NCBI GenBank assembly: GCA_035946735.1
Contig: DASYYZ010000183.1
Coordinates: 1 to 64,000, forward strand
Direction: 5' to 3'
DNA: 64,000 nt
From: Gp13-AA77 sp035946735
GTDB taxonomy: Bacteria > Acidobacteriota > Terriglobia > UBA7540
In this document: one piece after another, positions 51,808 through 61,729 of the stretch
Layout: each line of letters begins with the position of its first letter
Numbering within the stretch: the first letter of the stretch is position 1
The notes under the pieces: generated by a model
What the model was told of the DNA's origin: nothing
What the model saw: only the letters and a program-made list of their open reading frames with translations
The model's database searches: none
Position numbers and translations under genes: made by a program

Positions 51808-52037
51808 TTTCGTTGCCTCCCCGCGGTGCAAACATTATGGCCATAGCGCCGCGCATCGAGGCAATACGGGGAACCGCCAACATGGATTGGTAAAACTCTT
51901 GACGGATATGTACCAACGCGATGGAGTCAGCCGTTCCGTCAGCGGCCGTCAGCGAAGCGATCAATCCGGACGAGTCGTTTTGAACAAACTGCTGGATTAG
52001 GTGATTGAGGAGTACTCAGTCGCTGGCTGGTGCTGCT

Positions 52038-53099
52038 TCAGGAGGCGCAGGACTCTGACCCCGGGGCCGGGCCCGTGGATCCGCCGATCACGAGATTCAG
52101 AGAGATGGTCCGTTCCTTGCTGACGCCCGAATTTCCGAAAGAGTCAGACAAAGCCTCTGCAGCGGACTTGCCCAAGATGTCCGGATGCATATCAACCGTG
52201 GTCAGGCGGGGGCTGAAATAGTGCGCCAGATATGTGTTGTCGAAACCCGTCACCGAGATGTCTCCCGGCACGTCGAGACCGCCCGCCCGAAAGGCCTTGA
52301 TCAACCCGATCGCGGTCAGATCGTTCAACGCCACTACGGCGGTGGGCCGCGGTCTGGTCTCGAGCAAAGCCATGCCGGCAGCATAGCCGCCGTCCGGACG
52401 TTGATTGCCACTGAGAACCGGTCCCGGCTCGAGCCCGAGCGCCTTCATCGAGGCCAGGTAGCTTTGCTCGCGCGAGAGAATATTCTTGAAGGTGACACGT
52501 CCTCCCACGAATCCGATCCGGCGGTGTCCGAGATGATAAAGATGCTCCACCACCTCGCGCACGCCGGAAAGGTAATCAATCCTGATGTTGGTAACCTTCT
52601 CGTTCGCGATGGAGAGGTCGAACCCCACGATTGGGATGTCTTGCAACACGATCTCTTCGAGCCATCGCGGGCTCATTTCAGAGGTCAGGATGGCAACGCC
52701 CCGAACCTTCTCCTTGAGCATGTTCTCGGCGGCTCGCTGCATGAGGGGAAGATCGTATCCGGTCTCGCTGACGATGGTTTCGAAGCGCCCCTGGCGGGCA
52801 GTATCTTCAAAGCTGCGCACAGCTACCGCAAAGAACGGATTTTCGATATCCGAGACAATGACGCCAAGAGTGCGGCTCAGGCGAGAGGCAAGGTTGCTGG
52901 CGTTCCGGTTCGGATAGTATTTGAGCTCTCGCGCCAGAGTCAGCACGTGTTGGCGGGTCTTGGCTCTGATGCGTCCGGTGAGATTCAAGGCGTGAGAAAC
53001 CGTCGCCGTGGAAACACCGGCGGCGCTTGCCACATCTTTGATCGTCACGCAGCGATGCGGCAGGTCCGCCGTCAGGTTGGGCGATTTGGACTTGAGCAT
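52038..53099 (-). CDS. LacI-family transcriptional regulator
   Basis: About 353 aa from ATG 53099; a TTG at 53120 is possible. The helix-turn-helix is VTIKDVASAAGVSTATVSHA, with the hinge LARELKYYPNRNASNLASRL, then a periplasmic-binding-protein-like effector domain (VIVSDIENPFFAVAVRSFED, VVALNDLTAIGLIKAFRAGG, ISVTGFDNTYLAHYFSPRLT). It probably senses a sugar or sugar phosphate. The divergent neighbour is a large Oar-like receptor (53845), a likely target. Confidence 0.9.
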   Translation of the reverse strand: MLKSKSPNLTADLPHRCVTIKDVASAAGVSTATVSHALNLTGRIRAKTRQHVLTLARELKYYPNRNASNLASRLSRTLGVIVSDIENPFFAVAVRSFEDTARQGRFETIVSETGYDLPLMQRAAENMLKEKVRGVAILTSEMSPRWLEEIVLQDIPIVGFDLSIANEKVTNIRIDYLSGVREVVEHLYHLGHRRIGFVGGRVTFKNILSREQSYLASMKALGLEPGPVLSGNQRPDGGYAAGMALLETRPRPTAVVALNDLTAIGLIKAFRAGGLDVPGDISVTGFDNTYLAHYFSPRLTTVDMHPDILGKSAAEALSDSFGNSGVSKERTISLNLVIGGSTGPAPGSESCAS

Positions 53100-53120
53100 T
53101 GGCGCTGTGCCGCTCGACAA

Positions 53121-53844
53121 CCCCGTAGAGCGCTCCAGCCCGGCAGCCTCATCGGCTTGCCATCACGCCAAGAGCGGTCGAGCACAATCGTTCAGTTTGG
53201 CAACCCAAGAACATCTTTAGGCAGCCGAGTTTATCATCGGCTCGGAGGCCTTGCAATTATCATTGTGATTTCTAACTCTTTTGTCAGAAGTAGCCTACCG
53301 GTCACTGAGCTAGCTGTGAGCCACCGATCCGCGATTTAGGCTTGGCAGATTGCAATCGACTTTGTTCAGATCTTGCGCAGGCAAGGCCGGCTGGGAATAA
53401 CGAGGCCCGCGTGGGTACTTGGAGCGTGCCGACTTCGTCTTGGAAGGCTGTCGGACGAAAAATTTGGTATCGATGTCATTTACCCGATCCAAGTGCCTCT
53501 CACGATGCCGCAAAACATGCCGCTGAGATTTATTAGGGCCAGCGAGCCATCATAAATTTCTTGAAGTGACACCAGTACCAAAATTTGCTTGACATCGTAT
53601 TTAGACCCGTGTCATAAGAATATCGCCGGGGTGTCCAGTAAGCTAAGTAACACTGATCTTTGGCTTTCTTTTGCTGTCGGGTAATCGTTACTGGAGATTC
53701 TGTGCCCCTCGATCTTGTATCCGGGGTACTGCCCGGCCCCGCCCCTTCTGGTTCCCGTTCCGAACTCCCGTCTACGGGTCCCGTCCGAGCCCGAATCATC
53801 GCTCCGAAAAAGCAAGACTGGAATCTATCCTGAGGAGAGCGACC
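53121..53844. promoter_or_regulatory. Divergent intergenic region between lacI-type gene and TonB receptor
   Basis: About 720 bases without a convincing gene. It holds two copies of TGACATCG in opposite orientation: one within the palindrome-like TGGTATCGATGTCA near 53469-53482 (5 of 7 symmetric positions, central CG like LacI operators), the other in TTGACATCGTATTTA near 53590, which could be a -35 box. These are candidate operator sites only. A wider imperfect inverted repeat joins the two areas. Confidence 0.3.
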
Positions 53845-56800
53845 ATGACCAAATCACGAGCCTGCGTATGTTGGGGATTCTTGCTGCTCGCCCTGAGTTT
53901 GCTTATGAACCGGCCCTTCGCCTGGGGCCAGGTAGTGGGCGGGACCTTCAGCGGAACTGTCACTGACCCGAGCGGGGCGATTCTGCCGAGTGCAACGGTG
54001 ACCGTCACTAACGAAGGCACCAACGTGAGCGTTTCACAACCGGTGACGTCGGCGGGAATATATACCATTTCCAACCTGGCGCCGGGATTCTACACGCTGA
54101 AGGCGGAAGCCACCGGGTTCAGAGTGCTTCTGAACACTCATGTGGAGCTTTCGGTCGGTTATACGCAGCGGGTGGATTTCAAGCTGGAGGTGGGCGCCGT
54201 CACCCAGGAGGTGACGGTCACGGGCGCGGCGCCACTCGTGGATACCGACTCGAACCGGATGAGCGATCTCGTAACCGCCCAACAAGTAGAGAACCTCCCT
54301 TTGAACGGTCGCAATGTGTTCCAGTTGATCCAACTCGCTCCGGGAGCAGTCAATACGACAGGTCTCATTACGGAACCCGGGAATCGCGGTTTCACTACGG
54401 TGGTGAACGGCGCGCGCGTGAATATGAACGGCTACCAGATTGACGGGATTTCCGATAAGGGCCTGAGCGGCGGCAGTAACACGCAGCCGGCCGTCGACTC
54501 GGTTCAGGAGTTCCGGGTAGACACGGAGGTGCTGTCCGCCGAATACGGAAGTACCGTTGGCGCCGTAACGCAGGTGTCCACCAAAGCCGGAACCAATCAA
54601 TATCACGGCGACGCTTACGAGTTCCTGCGCAACAATGTTTTGGACGCGCGCAGTTTTTTTGAAGGGAATCGGAACCCGTTCAGATTTAATCAATTTGGCG
54701 GCACCCTCGGCGGCCCTATCAAAAAGGATAAGTGGTTTTTCTTCGGTTCTTTCGAAGGGGACCGGACGCGCATCTTTGTGCCGGCGCTGGAGTCCACCGA
54801 ATCGCCGCAGTTTCGCAGCCTGGTCCAGAACTCCGCCCCGAACTCAGTGGCGGCGCTCCTTTACAAGAACTTTCCCGGGACGGCCCCGGCGTTCAACGTC
54901 TCCAGTCTCCAATCCTATCTCGCGACCAGCCCCCACAACTCCGGGGCGTGTGGCACCGCCGCCGCCCCAACTTTGAATGCCGCTTGCGTTCAATCTTATG
55001 GACTGAGTCCGACCACCGGCTTGGGCGCTGCGCTTATCGCAAATCCCAGCATGCCGACCTTCGGGCTGGTCGACGCAGCCGCCGAGGTCGAGACCTCCAA
55101 CCAGTTCTTCGACGGAAATCAGTTCAGCGGCCGGATAGACTACAACGGAGATCAGAACAAGGTCTTCGGCAGCTATTTCTTCGATCGCTACGCCGATCCA
55201 TTCTTTACGCCGGCGGCAAACGGCGGGTCGCCTTCAGCGCTGGTTGGCGTGCGCAATTTCGTCAGCCCCACGCATGACGACTTTCCGCACTTGGCTCTCA
55301 ACTGGACGCGCCCCATCAGCCCAACCGTGGTGAACGAAATGCGGGCCGGCTGGAATCGCAACGTTGGCGACATCGGCGCCAACAATCCTGGCGTTCCGGA
55401 GATTACGTTCTATACGGGAGAAGTTGACTTCGGGAATTATTCGGGATATCCACAGATCTTTCACGAAGAAGTTTTCCAATATTCGGATCTGGTCACCATC
55501 AGCCACGGGAAGCACGAAATCAAGTTCGGCGGCAGCGTGGAGCGGAACTACGAGAACAGCGAGTTTAACGTCGGGCGTCCGTCGGACGAATTCACAGACA
55601 GCGTGGCTTTCGCTGCTGGAATGCCGGCCGCCGAGATCGCGGGCACCGATCCCGGAACCGTTAATCCCGCCACCGGCGTTTCCCAGGGTGGTGCGCATTT
55701 GGCCAGCAACATCCGCGCCTGGCGCAATTGGGAGTATGGAGCTTTCGTCAACGACAATTACAAGGTAACCCCGCGCCTCACTCTCGTCCTCGGATTGCGG
55801 TACGATCTTTACACGCGCCACACGGAAAAGTACGGACACGGGACCATCTTTAACATCCCTACCGGCGGAAGCAACTTGACCGCGCGCCTCGAGTCCATCA
55901 ACTGCTTTGAAGACGTCGCCGGCGCCACCGGTAACAATGGACAAGCCTGCGACGGCGGCTTTCAAGCGACGAGCGGAGCCATTGCGCCGGGTGACCACAA
56001 CGACTTCGGCCCGCGCGTCGGTTTTGCCTGGGACGTGTTGGGCGACGGGAAAACGTCACTGCGGGGGGGCTTCGGCGTCTCCTACCAGGGCGAGGTTTAC
56101 AACCCGATCTCCAATTCGCGCTGGCAGCCTCCGTTCTATTCTTTCGACTTGGCGTTTTGCAGCACGGGCGTGAATAATCCGGCCCCCGGCAACACCGATA
56201 GCTGCATCTTCGGACCCACTGCGGCGGGCGTGGCGCCCAGCTATACCGGCGCTCCCTCAAACATCGGGGCCGGGCCGGCTGGAGCAACTTCAGGAGCTTT
56301 CGCCGGGAACATCCAGGGTTGGAATCCGTATAACGCCAACGCCGCCTATCTGACCGGGATCATTCTCGCCAACGACTTTCGCGATCCTTACGTCTACGGC
56401 TCGCAGTTGAGCCTGGAACACCAGTTTGGCGGCGGGTTTGTGCTCAAGACCTCGTGGGTGGGCACCTTTGGCCACAAGCTCATCCGCGCCGAGGACATCA
56501 ACCGCTACTTCAATTCCGTCAATCTGAGTACGGGCTGCCCGGGAACCGGGGACGCCAACTGCATTTTTGGCCATCTTCGCACCTGGGAAAATTCGGTCAA
56601 CTCGAACTACAATGCTCTGCAGGTGGTGCTGGACAAGCGGCTTAGCCACAACCTGGAATTGCATTCAAATTACGAGTGGTCGCACTCGATGGACACCCGT
56701 TCCAGTTGGCACGATGCTGCCACCACTTCAAACGGCGCCGCCGAGGGGTACAGCGAAGACCAGGCCCTGCCAGGGCTTGATTATGGCAACTCGATCTTCG

Positions 56801-57423
56801 ATGTGCGCCACCGATTCTCGCTGAGCGCGGTGTACACGCTGCCCTGGTTCGCCGGACAACAGGGATTCACGGGCCATCTGCTGGGCGGCTGGCAGGCCAA
56901 TGGCATCATCCAGCTTCACAGCGGATTTCCCTGGACTCCATACTGCTCGAGCAGCGCGGGCGAGATCGGGTGCGACTTCAACCAGGATGGCGTCTCGAAT
57001 GACCGCCCGAACCAACCAGCCTTCGGGAACCACGCGTCGGCTACGAGCAACGCCGCCTTTGAGCTTGGCCACCCGAGCCTGAATCTGAATCCAGCGGCGT
57101 TTGTCTGCGGCATAGGAGGAGCGGCAACCGTGCCAGGCTGCTCACCCCAGGCTACATCGCCCGGCTTCACTCCGTTCGATGGCAACCTGGGGCGCAATAC
57201 CTTTACGGGACCCAACTTCCGCGAGGTGGACTTCTCGCTCTTCAAGAACATCAAGTTCGGCGAGAGAGCTAACGTTCAGTTCCGCGCCGAGGGCTTCAAT
57301 ATTTTCAACCGCACCAACTTGCAGCAGCCGGCGAACCAGTTGAACACCACGACCACCTTCGGGTTGTCTCAAGCGTCATTTTTCCCGAGACAGATCCAGT
57401 TTGGGCTGAAGTTGCTCTTCTGA
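53845..57423 (+). CDS. Oar-like TonB-dependent receptor
   Basis: About 1192 aa from ATG 53845, with TGAGGAGAG before it (the frame is open from 53671). Signal peptide WGFLLLALSLLMNRPFAWGQ. A carboxypeptidase-regulatory domain (about 35-120: FSGTVTDPSGAILPSATVTV, FYTLKAEATGFRVLLNTHVE) precedes the plug (LPLNGRNVFQLIQLAPG, VQEFRVDTEVLSAEYGSTVG). A very large barrel follows (QYHGDAYEFLRNNVLDARSF and many strands) and ends FFPRQIQFGLKLLF, with the terminal aromatic needed by the BAM machinery. Acidobacteria encode dozens of these; the usual guess is uptake of oligosaccharides or peptides. The divergent LacI regulator favours a sugar-linked substrate. Confidence 0.9.
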   Translation: MTKSRACVCWGFLLLALSLLMNRPFAWGQVVGGTFSGTVTDPSGAILPSATVTVTNEGTNVSVSQPVTSAGIYTISNLAPGFYTLKAEATGFRVLLNTHVELSVGYTQRVDFKLEVGAVTQEVTVTGAAPLVDTDSNRMSDLVTAQQVENLPLNGRNVFQLIQLAPGAVNTTGLITEPGNRGFTTVVNGARVNMNGYQIDGISDKGLSGGSNTQPAVDSVQEFRVDTEVLSAEYGSTVGAVTQVSTKAGTNQYHGDAYEFLRNNVLDARSFFEGNRNPFRFNQFGGTLGGPIKKDKWFFFGSFEGDRTRIFVPALESTESPQFRSLVQNSAPNSVAALLYKNFPGTAPAFNVSSLQSYLATSPHNSGACGTAAAPTLNAACVQSYGLSPTTGLGAALIANPSMPTFGLVDAAAEVETSNQFFDGNQFSGRIDYNGDQNKVFGSYFFDRYADPFFTPAANGGSPSALVGVRNFVSPTHDDFPHLALNWTRPISPTVVNEMRAGWNRNVGDIGANNPGVPEITFYTGEVDFGNYSGYPQIFHEEVFQYSDLVTISHGKHEIKFGGSVERNYENSEFNVGRPSDEFTDSVAFAAGMPAAEIAGTDPGTVNPATGVSQGGAHLASNIRAWRNWEYGAFVNDNYKVTPRLTLVLGLRYDLYTRHTEKYGHGTIFNIPTGGSNLTARLESINCFEDVAGATGNNGQACDGGFQATSGAIAPGDHNDFGPRVGFAWDVLGDGKTSLRGGFGVSYQGEVYNPISNSRWQPPFYSFDLAFCSTGVNNPAPGNTDSCIFGPTAAGVAPSYTGAPSNIGAGPAGATSGAFAGNIQGWNPYNANAAYLTGIILANDFRDPYVYGSQLSLEHQFGGGFVLKTSWVGTFGHKLIRAEDINRYFNSVNLSTGCPGTGDANCIFGHLRTWENSVNSNYNALQVVLDKRLSHNLELHSNYEWSHSMDTRSSWHDAATTSNGAAEGYSEDQALPGLDYGNSIFDVRHRFSLSAVYTLPWFAGQQGFTGHLLGGWQANGIIQLHSGFPWTPYCSSSAGEIGCDFNQDGVSNDRPNQPAFGNHASATSNAAFELGHPSLNLNPAAFVCGIGGAATVPGCSPQATSPGFTPFDGNLGRNTFTGPNFREVDFSLFKNIKFGERANVQFRAEGFNIFNRTNLQQPANQLNTTTTFGLSQASFFPRQIQFGLKLLF

Positions 57424-57533
57424 GATTCGACGGGATGGTTGGCTTCAGAGGCCGGGATCGCTACCCGGCCTCTTGCTTTGTCTGCAGGGCATGTTCGGCT
57501 TGATTGCCCACTGCCACTTGTCTCCCGCCACGC

Positions 57534-60500
57534 TCACTCCAGGTCGTCCTCCGACTCTTCCTGCTGCGCCACCGGCTTGAGTGTGATCTGCGGCTGACCT
57601 GCGGTGCTCAACTGCCGGTTTAGCTGCGTCAGGCCGTCGGACTTGATCGCGGTCCAGCGCTTCATCACCTCCGAGGAGTCCTGCTCGACGGTAGCCATTG
57701 CCGCCACCTCGCTCGCTGTGGGCGTGGCGTCGGCGCCACCCACTGCGCCATAAAGCCCTCCCACCTCGCCGCTCACGCGGCCGAGAGTTGCCTCTGGCGA
57801 GGGTGGTGCGAAGAAGCCACCCGCCGCGCCCATCAGGTCATGGACCTTCTTCTGGAGCGCGGCGATGGAGTCGCTCAGCGGTTTCCCGATCTGACCTTGC
57901 TTCGAAAGCTTATCCAGCTGATCCGCGAGCGATCGCACCTGCGCCATCGCTTCGTAAGTGGTGTTCATCAGGGCGGCGAGGCGCACCTCCATCTTGAACT
58001 GCTGCTCGAGGCCGGCCGGCGGCGTTTTGACGCGTGGATCCATTTTGATCGTCAGTGGCGCGGTATAAGTGTGACCGTTGGCCCTGAGCCGGACGCTGTA
58101 TTGGTCCGGGAGCGCGTTCGGGCCGAGAGGCGAGCGCGGAGTGTCGTGCGGGACCGCCGCGATCGGATAGTCGTGACGTGACGATTCGGGCGCGGTGTAG
58201 TGCAGGTCCCAAACCCATCGATGCATGCCAGCATCTGCGGAAAGGATCTTCGGCGTACGCAGCCAGTAGAGTGGAACGGTTACCGTTTCCTTCATCTGCG
58301 CCTCGGTCATTTCCGGTTTATCGCTGCTGGCGTAACGCCGCACCACCTTACCGCTGCTGTCCACGACCTCCAGCGAGACCGCGCCGGAGGCGGCTTGGGG
58401 AAGGTAGTAGTCAATGATGGCGCCATCCGGAGGATTCTGTCCGGCAGGCTCGTCCGGGGGGATCGGCGTGTCGCTGTTGGTGTCGCGGCGCACTCGATAA
58501 GCCGGCGCAGGCTTGAAGAGGTAAGCCTCGGAGCGCGCCGCCTCGGCCGTCTGGCGCAGCGGAGTAAGGTCATCCAGAATCCAGAACGAACGTCCGTGGG
58601 TCGCGACAATGAGATCGTTATCGTGAATCCACAAATCGCGCATGGCGGTGTGCGGCAGGTTCAATTGCAGCGATTGCCAGTGGTCGCCATCATCAAACGA
58701 TACCCAGACGGCGTTCTCCGTACCCGCAAACAGCAGCCCTTTGCGAACCGGGTCCTCGCGCACCGTGTCCACCGGGCCGGCTTCTGCGAGGCCCGTCGTG
58801 ATCTTCTCCCAGCTCTTGCCGCCATCGCGCGTGCGATAGATGTACGGATGAAGGTCGTCGATGCGGAAGCGGCTTACCGAGGCGTAGGCCGATTCGTTGT
58901 CGAAGTGCGAGGCGGTAATCTGGGTCACCTTGCTCCAGGGTGTAAGCTCAGGCGGGGTGACGTTCTTCCAGTTCTTGCCGCCATCGTGGGTGTTCCAGAT
59001 CAGGCCTTCGTCGGTTCCCGCCCAGAGGGTGTTTACATCCTTGAACGACGGGCCTAGCGCGTAGATCACACCGCGCACTTTAGCGGCATTGGGATCTTTG
59101 CCGGCCAAATCGCCGAGGCTGGCCGGAATGCCTGGCTGCGGCCGGGTCAAGTCGGGACTGATCGTTTGCCAGGAGTGGCCGCCGTCGGTAGTCTTGAACA
59201 GAAAATTGGTGGCGTAATAGAGGACGTGCGGGTCGACCGGCGAAAACATCAGCGGTTCGGTGCGATCGGCGCGATATTTCACGTTGCGGACCGAATTCGG
59301 CGTGACGTTCTGCACCTGCCCCGTGGTCCAGTCAAAGCGCGACACCTCGGTGCGGCCCCCGCCATAGACGATGCCGGGATGGAGCGGGTCGGGCGCCACG
59401 TAGCCGTACTCGATCACGCCCACGGGATGAAACTCGCGGAAAGTGATCTCGCCATCGTTGCCGCGGCTCGCGACGCCGGCCGAACCGCTCTCCTGCTGCG
59501 CGCCATACACCCAATACGGGAAGCGGTTGTCGGTAATCACATGATAGAACTGTGCCGTGGGCTGGTTATACCAGGAGCTCCACGTATTTCCACCGTTGAC
59601 GCTGACGATGGCCCCTTGGTCGCTCACCAGCAAAATCGTGCTGGGATCGTTGGGATTGATCCAGATATTCTGGTAATCGTCGCCGCCCGGTGCGCCGCGA
59701 ATGCCGGTCCAGGTCTTGCCGGCGTCGCTTGAACGCCAGGTCACGGTGCTACAGGTATAGATCACATCAGGGTTCTTCGGATCAACTTTGGGGACGGCGA
59801 GATCGCCGCCACCGATTCTCCCCGTCGGACGTGAGTCCGTGGTCGTCTTAGACCAGTTGCCGCCGGCATCGTCGGAGCGATAGACCTCTAAACCGTGCGG
59901 GCCGGCCACGCTGGCATACAGCCGGAGCGGATCGCTTGGCGCGATCGCCACGTAAGCCTGCACGAGCGGATCGGGCAAACCGCCCGCAAGCTTATTCCAG
60001 GTGCTGCCGCCGTCAGTCGACTTGAAGATGCCGCCCGGGGCGCCGCCGTACGAGTTGCCGTCCTCCCAGGGACCCTGCCGCGCTCGCCAGAGGCAGGCAT
60101 AGAGCACGTCCGGATTCGACGGGTCCATCTCGATGTCGGAGCCGCCCATATTTTCGTCCTTATAAAGCACCTTCTGCCAGGTGGCGCCCCCGTCGGTGGA
60201 ACGAAAAATCCCGCGCTCCTCGTTGGGTCCGTAGGGATGCCCCAGCACGGCGGCAAACAAGCGGTTCGGATCGCGCGGATCGATGACGAGCGCGGGAATC
60301 TGTTGGCCATCGCGAAGCCCGAGATGAGACCACGTCTTGCCTGCGTCTGTCGACTTGTAGATGCCGTCGCCTACCGAGAGGTCGGGGCGCTGCAATCCTT
60401 CGCCGCTCGCCACATAAACGATGTTGGGATCGGACGGGGCCACCGCGATGGCGCCGATTGATTGCGTCGGCTGGTCGTCAAAGATCGGGCTCCAGGTGCG

Positions 60501-60746
60501 GCCGTAGTCATCCGATTTCCAAACGCCGCCGTTGACCTGCCCGATGTAGAACAGGTTGGGCTGGCTGGGCACCCCGGTGGCCGCGCGCGTGCGTCCGCCA
60601 CGAAACGGTCCGATAAGGCGCCAGCGCATCTCCTGATACAGACTCGGCGGGTACTGCTGCGCCCGGAGGGCGTTAGCCACTGGCAGGGTGAAAACGGCCA
60701 GCAGGGCGATTACCGTCATTGAACGAAACCGAACTTTTCGAATCAC
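57534..60746 (-). CDS. Exported BNR/sortilin-like beta-propeller protein
   Basis: A 1070 aa protein; GTG start with GGAGGT five bases upstream. Signal peptide MTVIALLAVFTLPVANALRA. The body (about 35-720) is a series of BNR/Asp-box repeats (KSTDAGKTWSHLG, RSTDGGATWQKV, KSTDGGSTWNKLAGG, KTTDGGHSWQTI, RTRDGGKSWEKI), forming one or two large propellers as in VPS10/sortilin and xyloglucanase-like proteins. The C-terminal 350 residues form a separate domain, with a helical stretch near LMNTTYEAMAQVRSLADQLD. Glycosidase catalytic residues are not evident, so I do not call it an enzyme. Confidence 0.85.
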   Translation of the reverse strand: MIRKVRFRSMTVIALLAVFTLPVANALRAQQYPPSLYQEMRWRLIGPFRGGRTRAATGVPSQPNLFYIGQVNGGVWKSDDYGRTWSPIFDDQPTQSIGAIAVAPSDPNIVYVASGEGLQRPDLSVGDGIYKSTDAGKTWSHLGLRDGQQIPALVIDPRDPNRLFAAVLGHPYGPNEERGIFRSTDGGATWQKVLYKDENMGGSDIEMDPSNPDVLYACLWRARQGPWEDGNSYGGAPGGIFKSTDGGSTWNKLAGGLPDPLVQAYVAIAPSDPLRLYASVAGPHGLEVYRSDDAGGNWSKTTTDSRPTGRIGGGDLAVPKVDPKNPDVIYTCSTVTWRSSDAGKTWTGIRGAPGGDDYQNIWINPNDPSTILLVSDQGAIVSVNGGNTWSSWYNQPTAQFYHVITDNRFPYWVYGAQQESGSAGVASRGNDGEITFREFHPVGVIEYGYVAPDPLHPGIVYGGGRTEVSRFDWTTGQVQNVTPNSVRNVKYRADRTEPLMFSPVDPHVLYYATNFLFKTTDGGHSWQTISPDLTRPQPGIPASLGDLAGKDPNAAKVRGVIYALGPSFKDVNTLWAGTDEGLIWNTHDGGKNWKNVTPPELTPWSKVTQITASHFDNESAYASVSRFRIDDLHPYIYRTRDGGKSWEKITTGLAEAGPVDTVREDPVRKGLLFAGTENAVWVSFDDGDHWQSLQLNLPHTAMRDLWIHDNDLIVATHGRSFWILDDLTPLRQTAEAARSEAYLFKPAPAYRVRRDTNSDTPIPPDEPAGQNPPDGAIIDYYLPQAASGAVSLEVVDSSGKVVRRYASSDKPEMTEAQMKETVTVPLYWLRTPKILSADAGMHRWVWDLHYTAPESSRHDYPIAAVPHDTPRSPLGPNALPDQYSVRLRANGHTYTAPLTIKMDPRVKTPPAGLEQQFKMEVRLAALMNTTYEAMAQVRSLADQLDKLSKQGQIGKPLSDSIAALQKKVHDLMGAAGGFFAPPSPEATLGRVSGEVGGLYGAVGGADATPTASEVAAMATVEQDSSEVMKRWTAIKSDGLTQLNRQLSTAGQPQITLKPVAQQEESEDDLE

Positions 60747-60763
60747 GCTTGACCTCCGGAATT

Positions 60764-60815
60764 GAACGATGAATGATGAACGATGAATGATGAAAAAACA
60801 ACAACTGATGAACGA
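60764..60815 (+). repeat. Short tandem repeat, 14-bp unit
   Basis: GAACGATGAATGAT occurs twice head-to-tail (60764-60777, 60778-60791), with a partial third copy after 60808. It lies in the gap upstream of the BNR gene. It may be slippage-derived; no function is apparent. Confidence 0.6.
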
Positions 60816-60895
60816 TGATCCTGAATGGCGAACGAAAGCCAGTGAAACCGGAGACTGCCGGAGTCAGGCGAGGTGGCGAGTTTCGATTTCAAATC

Positions 60896-61648
60896 CTATG
60901 GCTGGGCGTAGCTGGAATCGGTCGGCATGGTCGCGTCATAGTCGCGACCGTACTTGTTCTTGTGTTTGGCGAGCAGATCGCCGGTTTCGAACAAAGGGAT
61001 CTCTCCGAGAGAAGCGGACGAGGGTGAGAGGACGACCTCGCGCGAAAGGGCTTTCAAGGTCTCAGGCAGGGAGCGCTCGTGCCAGACGCTTAATTCGTAG
61101 CGGCCGGGCGGAACATTCTTGATCACCACATCGCCCTGTCTGTTGGACAGGGCATAGTAAGGAGTTTTGGTCACCACAACCACGGCGCTCATTTCGGGAT
61201 GGATGTTGCAGAAGATGTAAGACACCCCGGGTGAGTTGAATTTTACGGTCTTGGTGCTGCCGGCTTCATAGAGGCCCAGATCGAACCGCTTGCCGTCGAA
61301 AAGCGAGAAAACGTTGTGAAAGAAAGGGTCGCGGTTCGGGAACTCCACCACCGCCCCTACCGGAACCACCAGAACGTGCGGTCGAAACCGCCTGCCCTGC
61401 TGAATTAACTGATAGTGATCGCCCGCCGGCGGATTGTGCTCAGCTACGGGATCGAGGTTCACGCCGAGCGGCGTGAGCCAAATGACGGTGTCAACGTTCT
61501 CCCCGGAGCGGCCATGGCTCGCAAGACCAGCTACCGTGACGCGACCCCTGACGGTGAGATCCTGTGCTCGGAAGACGCTCGGAGCCAGCAGCAAAATCAA
61601 CAACGCGGGCGAAAGCTTGACTGCGGATCGGCATTGCAGGGGAAACAT
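60896..61648 (-). CDS. Exported blue-copper (cupredoxin) protein with regulatory-like domain
   Basis: About 250 aa from ATG 61648 (frame open to 61714). Signal peptide LSPALLILLLAPSVFRAQD. A cupredoxin-type beta-sandwich (about 75-160) has the type 1 copper ligands H111 (FFHNVF), C147, H150 and M153 (FCNIHPEM). A short carboxypeptidase-regulatory-like strand set follows (VIKNVPPGRYELSVWHERSL). It is the second gene of a two-gene minus-strand unit with a coiled-coil/beta-barrel protein, 81 bases between. Likely a periplasmic electron or copper carrier. Confidence 0.82.
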   Translation of the reverse strand: MFPLQCRSAVKLSPALLILLLAPSVFRAQDLTVRGRVTVAGLASHGRSGENVDTVIWLTPLGVNLDPVAEHNPPAGDHYQLIQQGRRFRPHVLVVPVGAVVEFPNRDPFFHNVFSLFDGKRFDLGLYEAGSTKTVKFNSPGVSYIFCNIHPEMSAVVVVTKTPYYALSNRQGDVVIKNVPPGRYELSVWHERSLPETLKALSREVVLSPSSASLGEIPLFETGDLLAKHKNKYGRDYDATMPTDSSYAQP

Positions 61649-61729
61649 AATTGCCTCGCGAACTGAACGCGCAGCCCGGCGGCGAATCTCAAAGCTCGCC
61701 TCGCCGATCACCAAGAGGGCGTCCCGCCC

